This document shows, piece after piece, positions 24,557 to 34,170 of a DNA stretch of 64,000 nucleotides. The DNA is from Paenibacillus tyrphae (GTDB taxonomy: Bacteria > Bacillota > Bacilli > Paenibacillales > NBRC-103111). The stretch's first letter is position 1. Every line of letters begins with the position of its first letter. Location: assembly GCF_027925525.1 (NCBI RefSeq), contig NZ_BSDJ01000033.1, positions 1 to 64,000 on the forward strand, given 5' to 3'. A program made the translations under genes and the position numbers. The notes beneath the pieces were generated by a model. The model ran no database searches. It was not told where the DNA came from and worked only from the letters and a program-made list of their open reading frames with translations.

Positions 24557-27174
24557 AGGGCAGACCTCCTTTTTCGCTCCAGACAGCCTTCCACCCCGCA
24601 GCCGCCAGCCGGAATCGGCTGACCTTGAACGCGCAGCGGGGCGTTCCATGCGAACGTCACCTCACCGTAGGCCGGGTCGGTCAGCGTCAAGCTCAGCTCG
24701 CGCAGCGAAGCCTGTGCCCCGCTTGCCCGCATGCGCTCCGCGAATTGCCCGAACGATCCGCTTTCGAACCGGTCCGACAAGCGGACGATCCACGCATTGC
24801 GGCGTCCCGGGGAGACAAGCTCGCGCCCGCGGTTCGGGCCCGATTCGGTCAGCGTCATCCCGCCGGCGGCATACAGAGCAACATAAGCGTCTCCGCAAGC
24901 GGCGAACCGCCAGCCGTCACCTTCGGCCTCGCTCGTAAAAGCAAAGGTCGGAAAATACGCGTGAGTGTAATCCGCGTCGTACTCCGCTCCGATGTCGAAC
25001 AGCAGCAGCGCAAGCGCCCGATGCTGGCCGACCTTCGGCAAATAGCCGTTGCCCGCCCAGAAGCAAGGCCTGCCCGAGCCGAACGGGTACACCTCGCCCG
25101 GGTGATTGACCCACACCTGCGCTTCGGGCGTCATCGCCCCGTGCACCACATGCTCCTGATACCCTCGCGCGCCCGGGCGGAAATCGGCGATGCTGGACAG
25201 CGAGAACGCCTGCGTCCGGTAGTGGGCAAGCTTCGCATAGCCGTCCTTGCCCTGCTCAAAGCGGTACGCCAGCTCTTCCCCTTCATCCAGGGACTGCCAG
25301 AACGCATATTCAGCCGGCGGCTCGTAGCCGGACAAATAAAACGAAGCGTTGAACGTATACGCATTCGGATGCCCGACGCCGTAGGCGGCCCAGAGCAGCG
25401 ACGTCGTCCCTGCGGCGTAGTGGCCGAGCAGCTCCTTCTCGTAACTGCGGCCGTAGGTGCAGGCGAGCACGCCGTCATGGGCCGTTATTGTCATATAGCG
25501 GAACAGCAGATCGAGCGCCCGCTTCGCCTGCCCCCGCAAGCCGGACGACTCGGCCAAATCGTGCAGCTGCACAAGGCCGACAATGTCGATAGGAATATAG
25601 GCGCTCGAATTCCATTCCGCGAGCCCTTCGGCGAAAAACCGCTCGAACCAAGCGGTCAGCCGCGCCTCTGCCTTCGCCCGATGTACCGCTCCGCTTTCGC
25701 CGCTGTTCGCAAACACGGCCTCCGGGAACAGTTGCCCGGCCAGCAGCTCGCACGTATGGAACAGCAGCGCGTGGTTTTCGCTGAAAAACCACATTACATC
25801 GTCGCCGGGCTCGTCGATCCAATAGCGGAAGCCGAGCATCGTCTGCCGGACCTCCTCCCAGAAGGCTGTGTCGAACACAGCCCCTGCCCCGGATTGGCCG
25901 CAGTCATGGTAATCCCGCCAGAAGCGGAACAGCGCATTGAGATAAAAGTCCGCGCAGTCGCGCCGGTCGCGGATGCCCGCCAGCCCGTCCTCGATCAGCT
26001 CGCGGGCGGCTTCCGGCGCGTCTCCTGCGGCAAGAATCGCCAGCGCCTTGTGAATATTTCCGGCGCCGCTTTCGGCGATGCAGCGCAGCGCAAGCCGCTT
26101 GCGCTCCGCCTCAGTCAGCGACGCCGCCTCTTCGGGTTCATACTTCCACGTATGCGTCTGCACCCCGAACGGCTTGGTCATCCGTACGCCGCCAATGACT
26201 GCGGTTACGTCAAAATATTTATGCTCCGTCCCGATCTCCGTCGCGTCCCCGAGCTTCAGCTGCCGCTGTCCCGCCGCCAACACCTGCTCCGTCCGGCGTA
26301 CGCCGCCGAAGAAGCTGCTGCAAGCGACGTTTATGCGCACCTCTTCGGCCGGCGGTTCCGGCAGTTGCAGCAGCACCGGACCGTCCGTCACCGTATCGCT
26401 TGGCAAATAAGCCGCCGCAAGCACGTGTTCCAGCCGCCGGACCGCTTCCGCCTCCGCCGCGCTGCCCGCAGGCAGACAAAGCTCCAACGCCTCCCCGCCC
26501 GTATATTCCAGCGCAAAATGGTACAGCGTATCGCGCTCCGCCAAATCCTCGTGGCACACGGTCAACACGTTCTCCCCCGCGGCAAGCTCCAGTTCGACCT
26601 CCGTTGTCTGTTCATGGTTGCGAGTAAAAGGCGTAAAGTCCGCCGCCAGCTTGCCGTTCGCCCATAAGGCAACAGAGCCGCACGTCTTGAGCCGGAACAC
26701 GGCGCGGTGCGCCGCCGGGCTAACAACGACCGTGTAAGCGTACCGAAGCATATGTGTCGGCACATAATAAAAGCCCGACGCCTCCACCCGCGGATTCCCC
26801 CACGGAAAGTAGACGTTCCATGACAGCAAGCGGCTGTCTTCCTGTTCCCTGCCTTGAAACGGAGCATACAAGCCCTCGTCTGCCTCTGCTTCATCCGCAT
26901 ACAGCCGCGGGGCCGCGAACCGTTCCCCCGGCAGCGGCAGTCCGTCCGGCAGCCAATCGGCAAGCGGAGCCGCTCCCGGACCCACCTGACGTCTCCGCTC
27001 TACGAATTCCTTGCGGCACGGATTCTCATGGATTGCGAATCCGCGGATCAACCAGTCGTTCACATCGCCTTCCATCGTCATCGGCTCGAAGCGCATCGCC
27101 TTCGTGAACAGTCCGGTCGTCATCCACCGGTTGATGGCCGAATGTGTCAGCCGCTGCGGCTTATAGCGCAGCAT
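24547..27174 (-). CDS. Large cytoplasmic protein of a carbohydrate operon, function unknown
   Basis: An 875-aa protein between the inner permease and the GH88/105 enzyme. It has no signal peptide and no membrane segment. The first 270 residues look beta-rich (carbohydrate-binding or jelly-roll like: FYYVPTHMLRYAYTVVVSP, AVFRLKTCGSVALWANGKLA). The centre is helical and resembles an alpha/alpha toroid (FFSENHALLFHTCELLAGQLFPE, EWNSSAYIPIDIVGLVQLHDLA). The C-terminal part is again beta-rich. This three-part build is seen in polysaccharide lyases and some glycosidases, but I recognise no family motif. The start used has AAAAGGG ten bases upstream; an ATG at 27207 overlapping the permease stop is the alternative. 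Confidence 0.65.
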   Translation of the reverse strand: MLRYKPQRLTHSAINRWMTTGLFTKAMRFEPMTMEGDVNDWLIRGFAIHENPCRKEFVERRRQVGPGAAPLADWLPDGLPLPGERFAAPRLYADEAEADEGLYAPFQGREQEDSRLLSWNVYFPWGNPRVEASGFYYVPTHMLRYAYTVVVSPAAHRAVFRLKTCGSVALWANGKLAADFTPFTRNHEQTTEVELELAAGENVLTVCHEDLAERDTLYHFALEYTGGEALELCLPAGSAAEAEAVRRLEHVLAAAYLPSDTVTDGPVLLQLPEPPAEEVRINVACSSFFGGVRRTEQVLAAGQRQLKLGDATEIGTEHKYFDVTAVIGGVRMTKPFGVQTHTWKYEPEEAASLTEAERKRLALRCIAESGAGNIHKALAILAAGDAPEAARELIEDGLAGIRDRRDCADFYLNALFRFWRDYHDCGQSGAGAVFDTAFWEEVRQTMLGFRYWIDEPGDDVMWFFSENHALLFHTCELLAGQLFPEAVFANSGESGAVHRAKAEARLTAWFERFFAEGLAEWNSSAYIPIDIVGLVQLHDLAESSGLRGQAKRALDLLFRYMTITAHDGVLACTYGRSYEKELLGHYAAGTTSLLWAAYGVGHPNAYTFNASFYLSGYEPPAEYAFWQSLDEGEELAYRFEQGKDGYAKLAHYRTQAFSLSSIADFRPGARGYQEHVVHGAMTPEAQVWVNHPGEVYPFGSGRPCFWAGNGYLPKVGQHRALALLLFDIGAEYDADYTHAYFPTFAFTSEAEGDGWRFAACGDAYVALYAAGGMTLTESGPNRGRELVSPGRRNAWIVRLSDRFESGSFGQFAERMRASGAQASLRELSLTLTDPAYGEVTFAWNAPLRVQGQPIPAGGCGVEGCLERKRRSALCP

Positions 27175-27203
27175 CGTCCCGTTACCCTTTTGCATTCTGA
27201 ATG

Positions 27204-28019
27204 TCATCCTTTCATCCCGGAAGTAACCATGCCCTGCACGAAGTAGCGCTGGAACGCCAGAAAGACCAGCAGCACCGGAAGCATGGTGATCGTGGACATC
27301 GCAAGCAGGCTGCCCCAATCCACATTGTATTCGCCGATAAAATTGGACAGCGCGAGTTGAATCGTATACTTGCCCGGATCGCTGATGACGATCAGCGGCC
27401 ACAGGAAGTCGTCCCAGCGCCACATGAACGAGAAAATAGCCAGCACGGCGATAATCGGCTTGCAGATCGGCAGGATGATGCGCGTGAATAGCCTCCATTC
27501 CCCTGCGCCATCCATCCGCGCCGCTTCCAGCAGCTCGTCGGGCACGGTCAGCAAATATTGCCGGACAAGAAACACCCCGGTCGGCGTCGCCGCCGGCGGA
27601 ATGATGATCCCGAGCAAATTGTTGTATAAACCGAGCGATGCGATGACCCGGAAAATCGGCGTCATGATCACTTCCAGCGGAATCATGAGCGTCGAGATGA
27701 ACCCGACGAGCAGAATCGTATCGCCCTTGAACCGGTACTTCGCCAAAGCGAAGCCCGCCATCGTATTCACGACGATGAGCAGCAGCGTGGAGCTGACGGT
27801 GACCAGCGTGCTGTTCCAGAAATACGTGCCGAACCGGCCCTTGTCGAACGCCGTGCGGAAATGCTCCAGCGTAAATTCCGACGGCCAGAACGTCGGCGGA
27901 AAGCTGTACAGCTCGGCTTTGTTTTTGAACGACGAGAGAACAACCCAGACGACCGGAAACAGCCAGATGACCGCAAGGAGAACAAGCAGGGCGTAAATGC
28001 CCCATTTCATGGCCCGCAT
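27204..28019 (-). CDS. Carbohydrate ABC transporter permease (MalG/LacG type)
   Basis: This 271-aa inner-membrane protein has six hydrophobic segments. It has the EAA motif ELLEAARMDGAGEWRLFTRIILPICKPIIA, which docks the ATPase. It is the second permease of a CUT1-type importer. Its ATG overlaps the first permease's TGA, so the two are coupled. No ATPase gene is present; CUT1 importers of Bacillota commonly share an unlinked MsmX-type ATPase. Confidence 0.9.
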   Translation of the reverse strand: MRAMKWGIYALLVLLAVIWLFPVVWVVLSSFKNKAELYSFPPTFWPSEFTLEHFRTAFDKGRFGTYFWNSTLVTVSSTLLLIVVNTMAGFALAKYRFKGDTILLVGFISTLMIPLEVIMTPIFRVIASLGLYNNLLGIIIPPAATPTGVFLVRQYLLTVPDELLEAARMDGAGEWRLFTRIILPICKPIIAVLAIFSFMWRWDDFLWPLIVISDPGKYTIQLALSNFIGEYNVDWGSLLAMSTITMLPVLLVFLAFQRYFVQGMVTSGMKG

Positions 28020-28936
28020 CAGACCGCTCCTCCTTTCGTCAGCCGGAACTGCAGCGCCGTAAAAGCTGCGATAATGACGAACAGAATAACCGACATCGCG
28101 CTCGCCAGCCCGAGCTCCTGCTTGCTGAAGCCGGTTTCGTAAATGTATTGGACGATAAACGTCGTATCTTTCCCCGGACCGCCGCCGGTGAGGGAATACA
28201 GGAGCGGGAACATTTTGACCGTTTCGATGACCGAAAGCATCAGCACCAGCACGCTTGTCGGCTTGAGCAGGGGCAGCGTGATGCTGAGGAACGTGCGCAA
28301 GCGCGATGCGCCGTCCAGCCTGGCGGCTTCGTACATATCGGCCGGAATGGCCTGCAGCCCCGCGATGAAGATGACCATATAAAAGCCGGTCCGCGACCAG
28401 ACCGTGGCGACTATGACCGACAAATTGGCGTAGAACGGATCGGTCAGCCACTTTACCGGCTGCGCTCCTGCAAGCACCAGAACATAGTTCAAGATGCCGA
28501 AGCTGTCGCCGAATATCCATTTCCACGTCAGACCGACGATAATGAAGGCGATCATCGTCGGCCAATAAAAGACGGCGCGGAAAAAGCCTTTGGCCCGCAC
28601 CTCCCGAATCAGCAGCATGGCGATGCCAAGCGAGGCGGCATACAGCAGCGGCACGGCGATCGCCACATAGACGGCCGTACGGCCGAGCGTCTCCCAGAAC
28701 TCGTTGTTGGCGAAAATGTCCATGTAATTTTGAAAACCGGTGAATTCCATGTCGTTCAGCCCGTCGTACTTATGAAATGAGTAGACGAAGCCCACGATGG
28801 CGGGAATGACGATGAAGGTCGTGAAGATGGCGAAATTCGGCAAAACGAACAAATAAGGCGCGACGATCCGCTTCCACTTGCCGCTTCCCCAGACCGAACC
28901 GCTGCTTTTTCCTTTGCGCGCCACGGATGGTGACAT
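28019..28936 (-). CDS. Carbohydrate ABC transporter permease (MalF/UgpA type)
   Basis: The 305-aa protein has six membrane segments after a basic N-terminus and the EAA motif DMYEAARLDGASRLRTFLSITLPLLKPT. It is the first permease of the importer. It lies just after the binding-protein gene, which is interrupted, so the importer may lack its receptor. Confidence 0.9.
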   Translation of the reverse strand: MSPSVARKGKSSGSVWGSGKWKRIVAPYLFVLPNFAIFTTFIVIPAIVGFVYSFHKYDGLNDMEFTGFQNYMDIFANNEFWETLGRTAVYVAIAVPLLYAASLGIAMLLIREVRAKGFFRAVFYWPTMIAFIIVGLTWKWIFGDSFGILNYVLVLAGAQPVKWLTDPFYANLSVIVATVWSRTGFYMVIFIAGLQAIPADMYEAARLDGASRLRTFLSITLPLLKPTSVLVLMLSVIETVKMFPLLYSLTGGGPGKDTTFIVQYIYETGFSKQELGLASAMSVILFVIIAAFTALQFRLTKGGAV

Positions 28937-28985
28937 GCTGCTTCTCCCCTTTCTCCCTCCGGAGGATGCGTCCGGCGCCGATGTC

Positions 28986-30287
28986 TTATTTGCTCTCTTC
29001 CTGAATCGCCTTGTCGATCAGCTTCGCCGTTTCGTCGAGGGCGTCTTTGGACGTGCTTTTGCCGGCCAACACTTTGACGATGTTGTTTTTCAAGTCGTTG
29101 GAGAACTTCGGCACGATCGTTTGGCGCGACCAGTCGTTTGCCGCAAGCGGCGTCGTGGCGCTCAGCTCGTTCGCGAACACCTCGAACATCTCTTTGCCGA
29201 ACGCATAATCAAGCTTCGCGCTGTCTTTGCGCGGGCTGATGAACAGCGAGTCTTTGTTGTATTTCGAGTTGATCTCCTTGGAGGTCGCCCATTGGATAAA
29301 CGCAGCCGCTTCCTTCTCGACCTTGCTGCCTTGGAACGCCATCAAGTATTTGCCGCCCGGAACGGAGGAACGCTGCTTCGCCTTCGGCATGTACGCGACG
29401 CCCCACTCGAAGTTCGTAATGTCCTTGTAGCTGCTGACCATCCAGTTGCCCGCCAGATGGGCGGCGACGGTGCCGGAGCGGAACAGATTGTTCGGATTCT
29501 CGCTGCCGAGCCAGACGGATTCGGGAATGATGCCGTCCTTGTGCAGCTTCTTGAAGTAATCGAGCGCCTGCACGCCCTCCGGGCTGTTGATCGCCGCTTT
29601 CGTCCCGTCGGCGCTGATCATGCTCCCGCCGAATTGGTACAGCAGCGTCGACCAGCGGTGAGGCGTGGAGTCCCAGACGAGGCCGTATTTGGCGCCGCCC
29701 TTGTCCATGACCTGCTTGAGCGCAGCCGCGAACTCGTCCCACGTCCAGACGTTGTTCGGATCGGTCGGCACCTTGACACCGGCTTTGTCGAACAGTGTCT
29801 TGTTGTACAGGATGCCGTTGGCGGTCAAGTCCATGGGCGCGGCGATGATCTTTTTATCGACGACGTAATACGGCTTGATGGAATCGATGAACTGCCCCGT
29901 GAACTGGTCGGCCGAACCGACTTACGGCGTGAGATCGAGCGCCTGCTTCGCGTAAGCTCCGGTATCCGTCATCCGGGCGAAAGCGGGAGGCTGCCCGCCG
30001 GTAATCATTGTCTTCAGCTTCGTGTTCAAATCTTTGAAAGCGACTTCGACCAGATTGATTTTGATGTGCGGGTTTTTCTCTTGGTATTCCTTGATCAGCC
30101 CCTTCATGACATCGCCTTCAATCCCGTCGGTGAACCATACGAAATCAAGGGTGACGTTTTTCTTCGTCTCGCCTCCGGCCGGGGCTCCTCCGGCCTCTTT
30201 ACCGCCCGACCCGCCGCACGCGGTGACGGTGGCGCCGAGGATCAAACTGAGAAAAAGCAGTGAAGCCGGTTTCAAAGTACGCTGCAT
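28986..30287 (-). pseudogene. Sugar ABC transporter solute-binding lipoprotein broken by one in-frame stop
   Basis: 434 codons form a complete CUT1 binding protein: a lipoprotein signal ending VTACGG, the N-lobe (VTLDFVWFTDGIEG, YQEKNPHIKINLVEV), and a C-lobe with KYLMAFQGSKVEKEAAAFIQW. Codon 122 is TAA (29922-29924), and the same frame continues without shift on both sides (LDLTP, stop, VGSADQFTGQF). A TAC or TAT to TAA change would explain it. Either the gene is a recent pseudogene or the base is a sequencing error; otherwise the product is truncated. Permeases, unknown protein and GH88/105 follow in one operon. Confidence 0.85.
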
Positions 30288-30491
30288 TGCGGACAACTCC
30301 CTTTTGATGTTATCGTCTAACGAATTTTGCTATCTATCGATATCGCCGCCTTCAGGATGACAAGACAGCCATATGAAAGATCATAAGCGGAATGCGGAGG
30401 AGCCATTGCGCGATTCTCTCCTGCGCGCCTTGCGACACTACACACCGGGAGCCTCAAGCTTTCTGTGACGCATGTTCCGGTCACCGAAAAA

Positions 30492-30506
30492 ATAGAGCGC
30501 TTTCAT
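30492..30506 (-). promoter_or_regulatory. Candidate CcpA cre site
   Basis: On the minus strand this reads ATGAAAGCGCTCTAT, close to the usual cre core TGNAARCGNW. It lies about 205 bases before the binding-protein start and just after the AraC gene, so catabolite repression of the operon is plausible. Confidence 0.45.
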
Positions 30507-30516
30507 TCGTGCCCCA

Positions 30517-31386
30517 TCAACTTTCCTGATTCATCTTGCGGTACATTTGCGGCGATACGCCGACATGCTGCTTGAATAATCGGCTGAAATGAACCGCGCC
30601 TCTGAACCCCAATTGCTCGGCCAGATGTCCGACCGGCACGTCGCCGGTATGAAGCAGCTTCTTCGCTTCGTCGATCCGTTTGCGCGCCAAGTAGCTGTTG
30701 ATTGTAAAGCCGGTAATTTCCTTGAAGCAGTGGCACATGTAATATTTGTTGAGATGCATGACGGCCGAAAGCCGTCCCAGCTTCACTTCTTCCTTAAAGT
30801 TTTGGTTCAAATAAAGCAGGATACGCCTGACGTTTGCTTCCTTTTGCGACATCACCGGCGCGGGAAACGCTCCGTACATCTCCTTCGATTTGCGGTACGC
30901 CCGGAGAAGTAGCTGCCCTAGCAAGCTGCGCATCATGAAATCGTACCCGAACGTCTCCTTCTCGCGTTCCAGATACACCGCCTTGAACGCGGCATCCACC
31001 TCGGCCAGCTCCGTTTCGTTCCAGCGGATCAGCAGTCCGCTCGGCTTTTCGAACAGCTGCAGCAGCTTGTGCAGCATGTCCCCGGACAGCAAATCCTGCA
31101 AATAATCGGACGTGAAGTTGACGTAGCTGCGCACATACGGGACCTCCATCGACGGATTCACCCGGTGCAGCACTTCCCCTCTGAACAGCAGCATATCGCC
31201 CGGCTGCAGCTGGTAGATGTCGTCGCCGATAATAAGATTGGCAATGCCCTGAATAAAGAAATACATCTCGTACCCGTCATGCGAGTGCAGCGGCCAGCTT
31301 TCCTGCCAGTCGTCCATTCGGTAGCGGATGTAGATCCGTTCGCTGTTCAATGCCGTATTGGTGGGAATATGCGTATAATCGGTCAA
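30517..31386 (-). CDS. AraC-family regulator of the adjacent ABC/GH operon
   Basis: The 289-aa protein has an N-terminal cupin sensor (WPLHSHDGYEMYFFIQGIANLII, LQPGDMLLFRGEVLHRV) and a C-terminal pair of helix-turn-helix motifs (VKLGRLSAVMHLNKYYMCHCFKEITGFTINSYLARKRIDEA and VPVGHLAEQLGFRGAVHFSRLFKQHVGVSP). GGGAGGG eight bases before a TTG supports a TTG start; ATG codons upstream lack a ribosome site. It lies directly upstream of the transporter operon in the same orientation and is its probable activator, responding to an imported oligosaccharide. Confidence 0.85.
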   Translation of the reverse strand: MTDYTHIPTNTALNSERIYIRYRMDDWQESWPLHSHDGYEMYFFIQGIANLIIGDDIYQLQPGDMLLFRGEVLHRVNPSMEVPYVRSYVNFTSDYLQDLLSGDMLHKLLQLFEKPSGLLIRWNETELAEVDAAFKAVYLEREKETFGYDFMMRSLLGQLLLRAYRKSKEMYGAFPAPVMSQKEANVRRILLYLNQNFKEEVKLGRLSAVMHLNKYYMCHCFKEITGFTINSYLARKRIDEAKKLLHTGDVPVGHLAEQLGFRGAVHFSRLFKQHVGVSPQMYRKMNQES

Positions 31387-31574
31387 ATCAACATCCCTCC
31401 CGTACCGCAAGATTTGTTCATTGCATCGGTATCTCATTCAAAAATTTTAAATGTATGCGCTTTATTTTCCATATTACCATACACAATTTGTCCCACATAG
31501 GGCGAATCTTGCTGATTATTTAATATATCTTGCTTAATTATGATGGGGATTGCTGTTGGGGAGGCGGATATTCA

Positions 31575-31620
31575 AAAAGCCCGGTGCGGTTCATGCTTTC
31601 GCATGCCGTCTCGGGCTTTA
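31575..31620. terminator. Hairpin terminator, left side of a 260-bp gap
   Basis: AAAGCCCG and CGGGCTTT enclose an inner palindrome GCATGCGAAAGCATG. On the minus strand a T-run follows. Confidence 0.7.
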
Positions 31621-31879
31621 GTCGAATGGCTTGGGTGAATCGTCGGGTGCGTACCAGCCAAGGCCGCCACGGGCTGGTCATACCGTTTCAGTTGTACCGG
31701 GACGTTCCTTCGCCGCCTCTTCGTGGAGCAGACCGGCCAGCTTGCGGTCGGTTTCGCCGTCGGGAAAGGACCGACAGGGACGCTACGACTTACGTGCCGT
31801 GCAAACCTTTACCAAAAATTATTGCCGTCCTCGAAAAAGGGGTATGCCTGTCTTCGCCTCGCACCATGAGAATACGATG
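31621..31879. other. GC-rich gap between two terminators
   Basis: No convincing gene. A plus-strand frame covers it, but its product is Arg/Pro-rich without any domain. Because strong hairpins close both ends, a small RNA or a degraded gene is possible. Bases 31387-31574 are the AraC leader and hold nothing else I can identify. Confidence 0.35.
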
Positions 31880-31930
31880 AAAAGACCGCTGCGACGGCTG
31901 GAAACCAGTACTTTCGCGGCGGTCTTTTCT
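31880..31930. terminator. Terminator of the ThuA gene
   Basis: AAAAGACCGC pairs with GCGGTCTTTT around a long inner stem, with T-rich flanks in both directions. Confidence 0.75.
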
Positions 31931-31950
31931 TGTGGCTAGGCGATGGGAGA

Positions 31951-32688
31951 TTAAGCGTTCGCTTTCCCTTTAATCGCTTCGAGCGGCTTGTGGTTACCGT
32001 ATTTCGGGTACTCGCGCGTCGTCGGCGCGGCCCATTGGGCGGCGTTGCGGATGACGCGGCGCACCTGCTCGTTGTAATAGGTCGGGTACGTTTCGTGACC
32101 CGGACGGAAGTAGAAGATTTTGCCTTGGCCGCGATGGAACGTGCAGCCGCTGCGGAATACCTCGCCGCCCTCGAACCAGCTGACCAAAATCAGCTCGTCC
32201 GGTTGCGGGATGTCAAAATGCTCGCCGTACATTTCCTCGGCCGGCAGCTCGATATATTCGCCGATGCCTTCGACGATCGAGTGGCCCGGGGATACGACCC
32301 AGATGCGCTCTTTCTCGTCGGCTTCGCGCCATTTGAGGTCGCAGCCGGTACCCATGAGCTTCTTGAAAATTTTCGAAAAATGCCCCGAATGCAGCACAAT
32401 CAGCCCCATGCCGTGCAGGACGCGCTGATGCACGCGGTCTACGATCTCGTCCTGAACGTCGCCGTGGGCTTTATGGCCCCACCAGATCAGCACGTCGGTG
32501 TTGTTCAGCTTTTCTTCGGTCAGTCCATGCTCCGGCTCGTCCAGCGTCGCGTAGGCGACTTCGAAGTCCGCGCCCAACCCTTCGCCGATTGCCGTGTGAA
32601 TGCCGTTTGGATATACGGAACGCACGATCTCGCTTTCTTTTTCATGACGGAATTCGTTCCAGACGGTTACGCGCAGTTTTTGGCTCAT
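31951..32688 (-). CDS. ThuA-domain protein
   Basis: The 245-aa protein matches ThuA, a class I glutamine-amidotransferase-like fold found in sugar-catabolism loci. It has [13 protein letters not shown] at the start, [46 protein letters not shown], and [25 protein letters not shown]. ThuA proteins are linked to disaccharide and keto-sugar metabolism; the reaction is not established. It is monocistronic and divergent from the next AraC gene, which may regulate it. Confidence 0.88.
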   Translation of the reverse strand: MSQKLRVTVWNEFRHEKESEIVRSVYPNGIHTAIGEGLGADFEVAYATLDEPEHGLTEEKLNNTDVLIWWGHKAHGDVQDEIVDRVHQRVLHGMGLIVLHSGHFSKIFKKLMGTGCDLKWREADEKERIWVVSPGHSIVEGIGEYIELPAEEMYGEHFDIPQPDELILVSWFEGGEVFRSGCTFHRGQGKIFYFRPGHETYPTYYNEQVRRVIRNAAQWAAPTTREYPKYGNHKPLEAIKGKANA

Positions 32689-32912
32689 GAGAGTGTCCCT
32701 CCAGATTGGAATTGAAGCGTTTCTTACAGTATAGTGAATCCCTTTTCAAAAAGATATTCCCAATCCTGTTTCGTCTGTATGCAAAACTGCCATCGAAGTC
32801 CGTTTCGTGATATACTGAATTGCATAATGTGCCTAGAGAGGCTATAAGCGGATCTATTCAAAAATGGCTTGCCGCTACTGTATACACCGAAGCGAGGTGC
32901 GTCTGCGAACCG

Positions 32913-33854
32913 ATGAAAACCGTCGTCGAAATGCCAATGGAAACGGCCAGCGAGGAGGAGGTTATTTACCAGAACCCGCTGTTGTTCTTAAAAATATGGG
33001 AAATTCTCTCGGATTCGCCCTACCACGGACTTTCGGAGAAATGCCGGTGGCATTACCACAAGGAAGTGGAATTTCTAGCCATCATCGAGGGGCGGCTCGG
33101 CATCCAGACGAAGCATGAGTATACCGTCATCGGTCCCGGCGATCTGATCGTGCTCGGGTCCTCGCAGCTGCACCGAACGGCCAAGCTCGATCCGGGGAGG
33201 CTTCGCTATATCGTGTTCCAGGTCGATTTGTCCCAGCATTTCGACCAGAGCACGATGCCTTACCTGCACTGCTTCTCGGAGCTAACGCAGCCGCTGTGGA
33301 AGCTGAATTATATTTTTCACGACCATGATGCAGCACGGCAGGAAGCGTACGCGCTCATCATGGATATCTTCGCAGAATCCCAAAGCCGGATGCGCGGCTA
33401 CGAGCTGGCCATCAGCGCTTCGATCAAGCGGCTGATGCTGCTGCTCATGCGCAGCGACACGGAGGGCGTGCTCGGCGGCGCAGAGGACACCGAGCTGACC
33501 CGGCTCCGCCCGGCGCTTGATTACGTCGACCGGCACCTGAGCGAGAAAATCGCCGTGGAGGACATGTGCGGGCTGCTGAACCTGAGCTACCACTATTTCA
33601 TCAAGTATTTCAAGAAGGTCATGGGCCTCTCCTTCGTCGATTACGTCAACTACAAACGCGTAAAAAAAGCCGAGCGCCTGCTGCTGACACGCGATCTGAG
33701 CATCGTCGAAGTCGGCTTCGAGGTCGGCATCCCCAACATGGCCCAGTTTTACAAGCTGTTCAAGCGGCACAATCACTGCTCGCCGAAGGAGTTCAAGCAG
33801 CGGATGCGCGGCGAAGCCGGCGTCGGCGTGAGCGTAGCCGCGCCGCAAGCGTAG
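32913..33854 (+). CDS. AraC-family regulator, divergent from the ThuA gene
   Basis: The 313-aa protein has a cupin sensor domain (CRWHYHKEVEFLAIIEGRLGIQ, VIGPGDLIVLGSSQLHRT) and a C-terminal AraC DNA-binding domain (EKIAVEDMCGLLNLSYHYFIKYFKKVMGLSFVDYVNYKRVKKAE; LSIVEVGFEVGIPNMAQFYKLFKRHNHCSP). The start chosen is the ATG of MKTVVEMP, with GAGGTG upstream. Divergence from ThuA suggests it controls that gene. Confidence 0.85.
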   Translation: MKTVVEMPMETASEEEVIYQNPLLFLKIWEILSDSPYHGLSEKCRWHYHKEVEFLAIIEGRLGIQTKHEYTVIGPGDLIVLGSSQLHRTAKLDPGRLRYIVFQVDLSQHFDQSTMPYLHCFSELTQPLWKLNYIFHDHDAARQEAYALIMDIFAESQSRMRGYELAISASIKRLMLLLMRSDTEGVLGGAEDTELTRLRPALDYVDRHLSEKIAVEDMCGLLNLSYHYFIKYFKKVMGLSFVDYVNYKRVKKAERLLLTRDLSIVEVGFEVGIPNMAQFYKLFKRHNHCSPKEFKQRMRGEAGVGVSVAAPQA

Positions 33855-33910
33855 CCAGCGGGTGGGGGACGCAGACGGGCCAGGGACAGTGGGGAGATGG
33901 GACCGCAGGC

Positions 33911-34170
33911 GGCAGACGTAACCGTGCATGGGTGCAGACTGCGTGACGGGTGGTGGACACAATCGACGTGACACTGCAGCTCGCAGCCGTCGCGATCGGA
34001 ACGTACACAGGCGCAGGTAACGTGATCGCACGTGGGTCCAGACGGCGGGACAAATGGTAGCGTAAGGTGACGTGACGTTGCAACTCGTAGCCAGCGTCGT
34101 GACGAGATAATCTGCGGCAGACGTAACCGTGCGTAGATGCAGACGACGTAACGAGCAGCCCCTATGATAA
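33911..34170. repeat. Degenerate tandem repeat, period about 100 bp
   Basis: Two and a half diverged copies can be aligned by eye. Each contains GCAGACGTAACC or a near variant, then GTGGGTCCAGAC / GGGTGCAGAC, and about 50 bases later GACGTGAC followed by TCGCAGCC / TCGTAGCC. Starts are near 33911, 34013 and 34109. No protein frame follows the period and nothing shows a coding role. Confidence 0.55.

Noticed and set aside
24547-28005. One frame of 1152 codons spanning the unknown protein and part of the permease region
   Set aside because: The upstream part reads antisense-like Arg/Gly-rich sequence over the permease gene, which has clear membrane segments and an EAA motif in another frame. 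The true start is near 27174 or 27207.
31530-31880. 116-codon frame between AraC and ThuA
   Set aside because: It runs through a terminator hairpin, and its composition is not protein-like.
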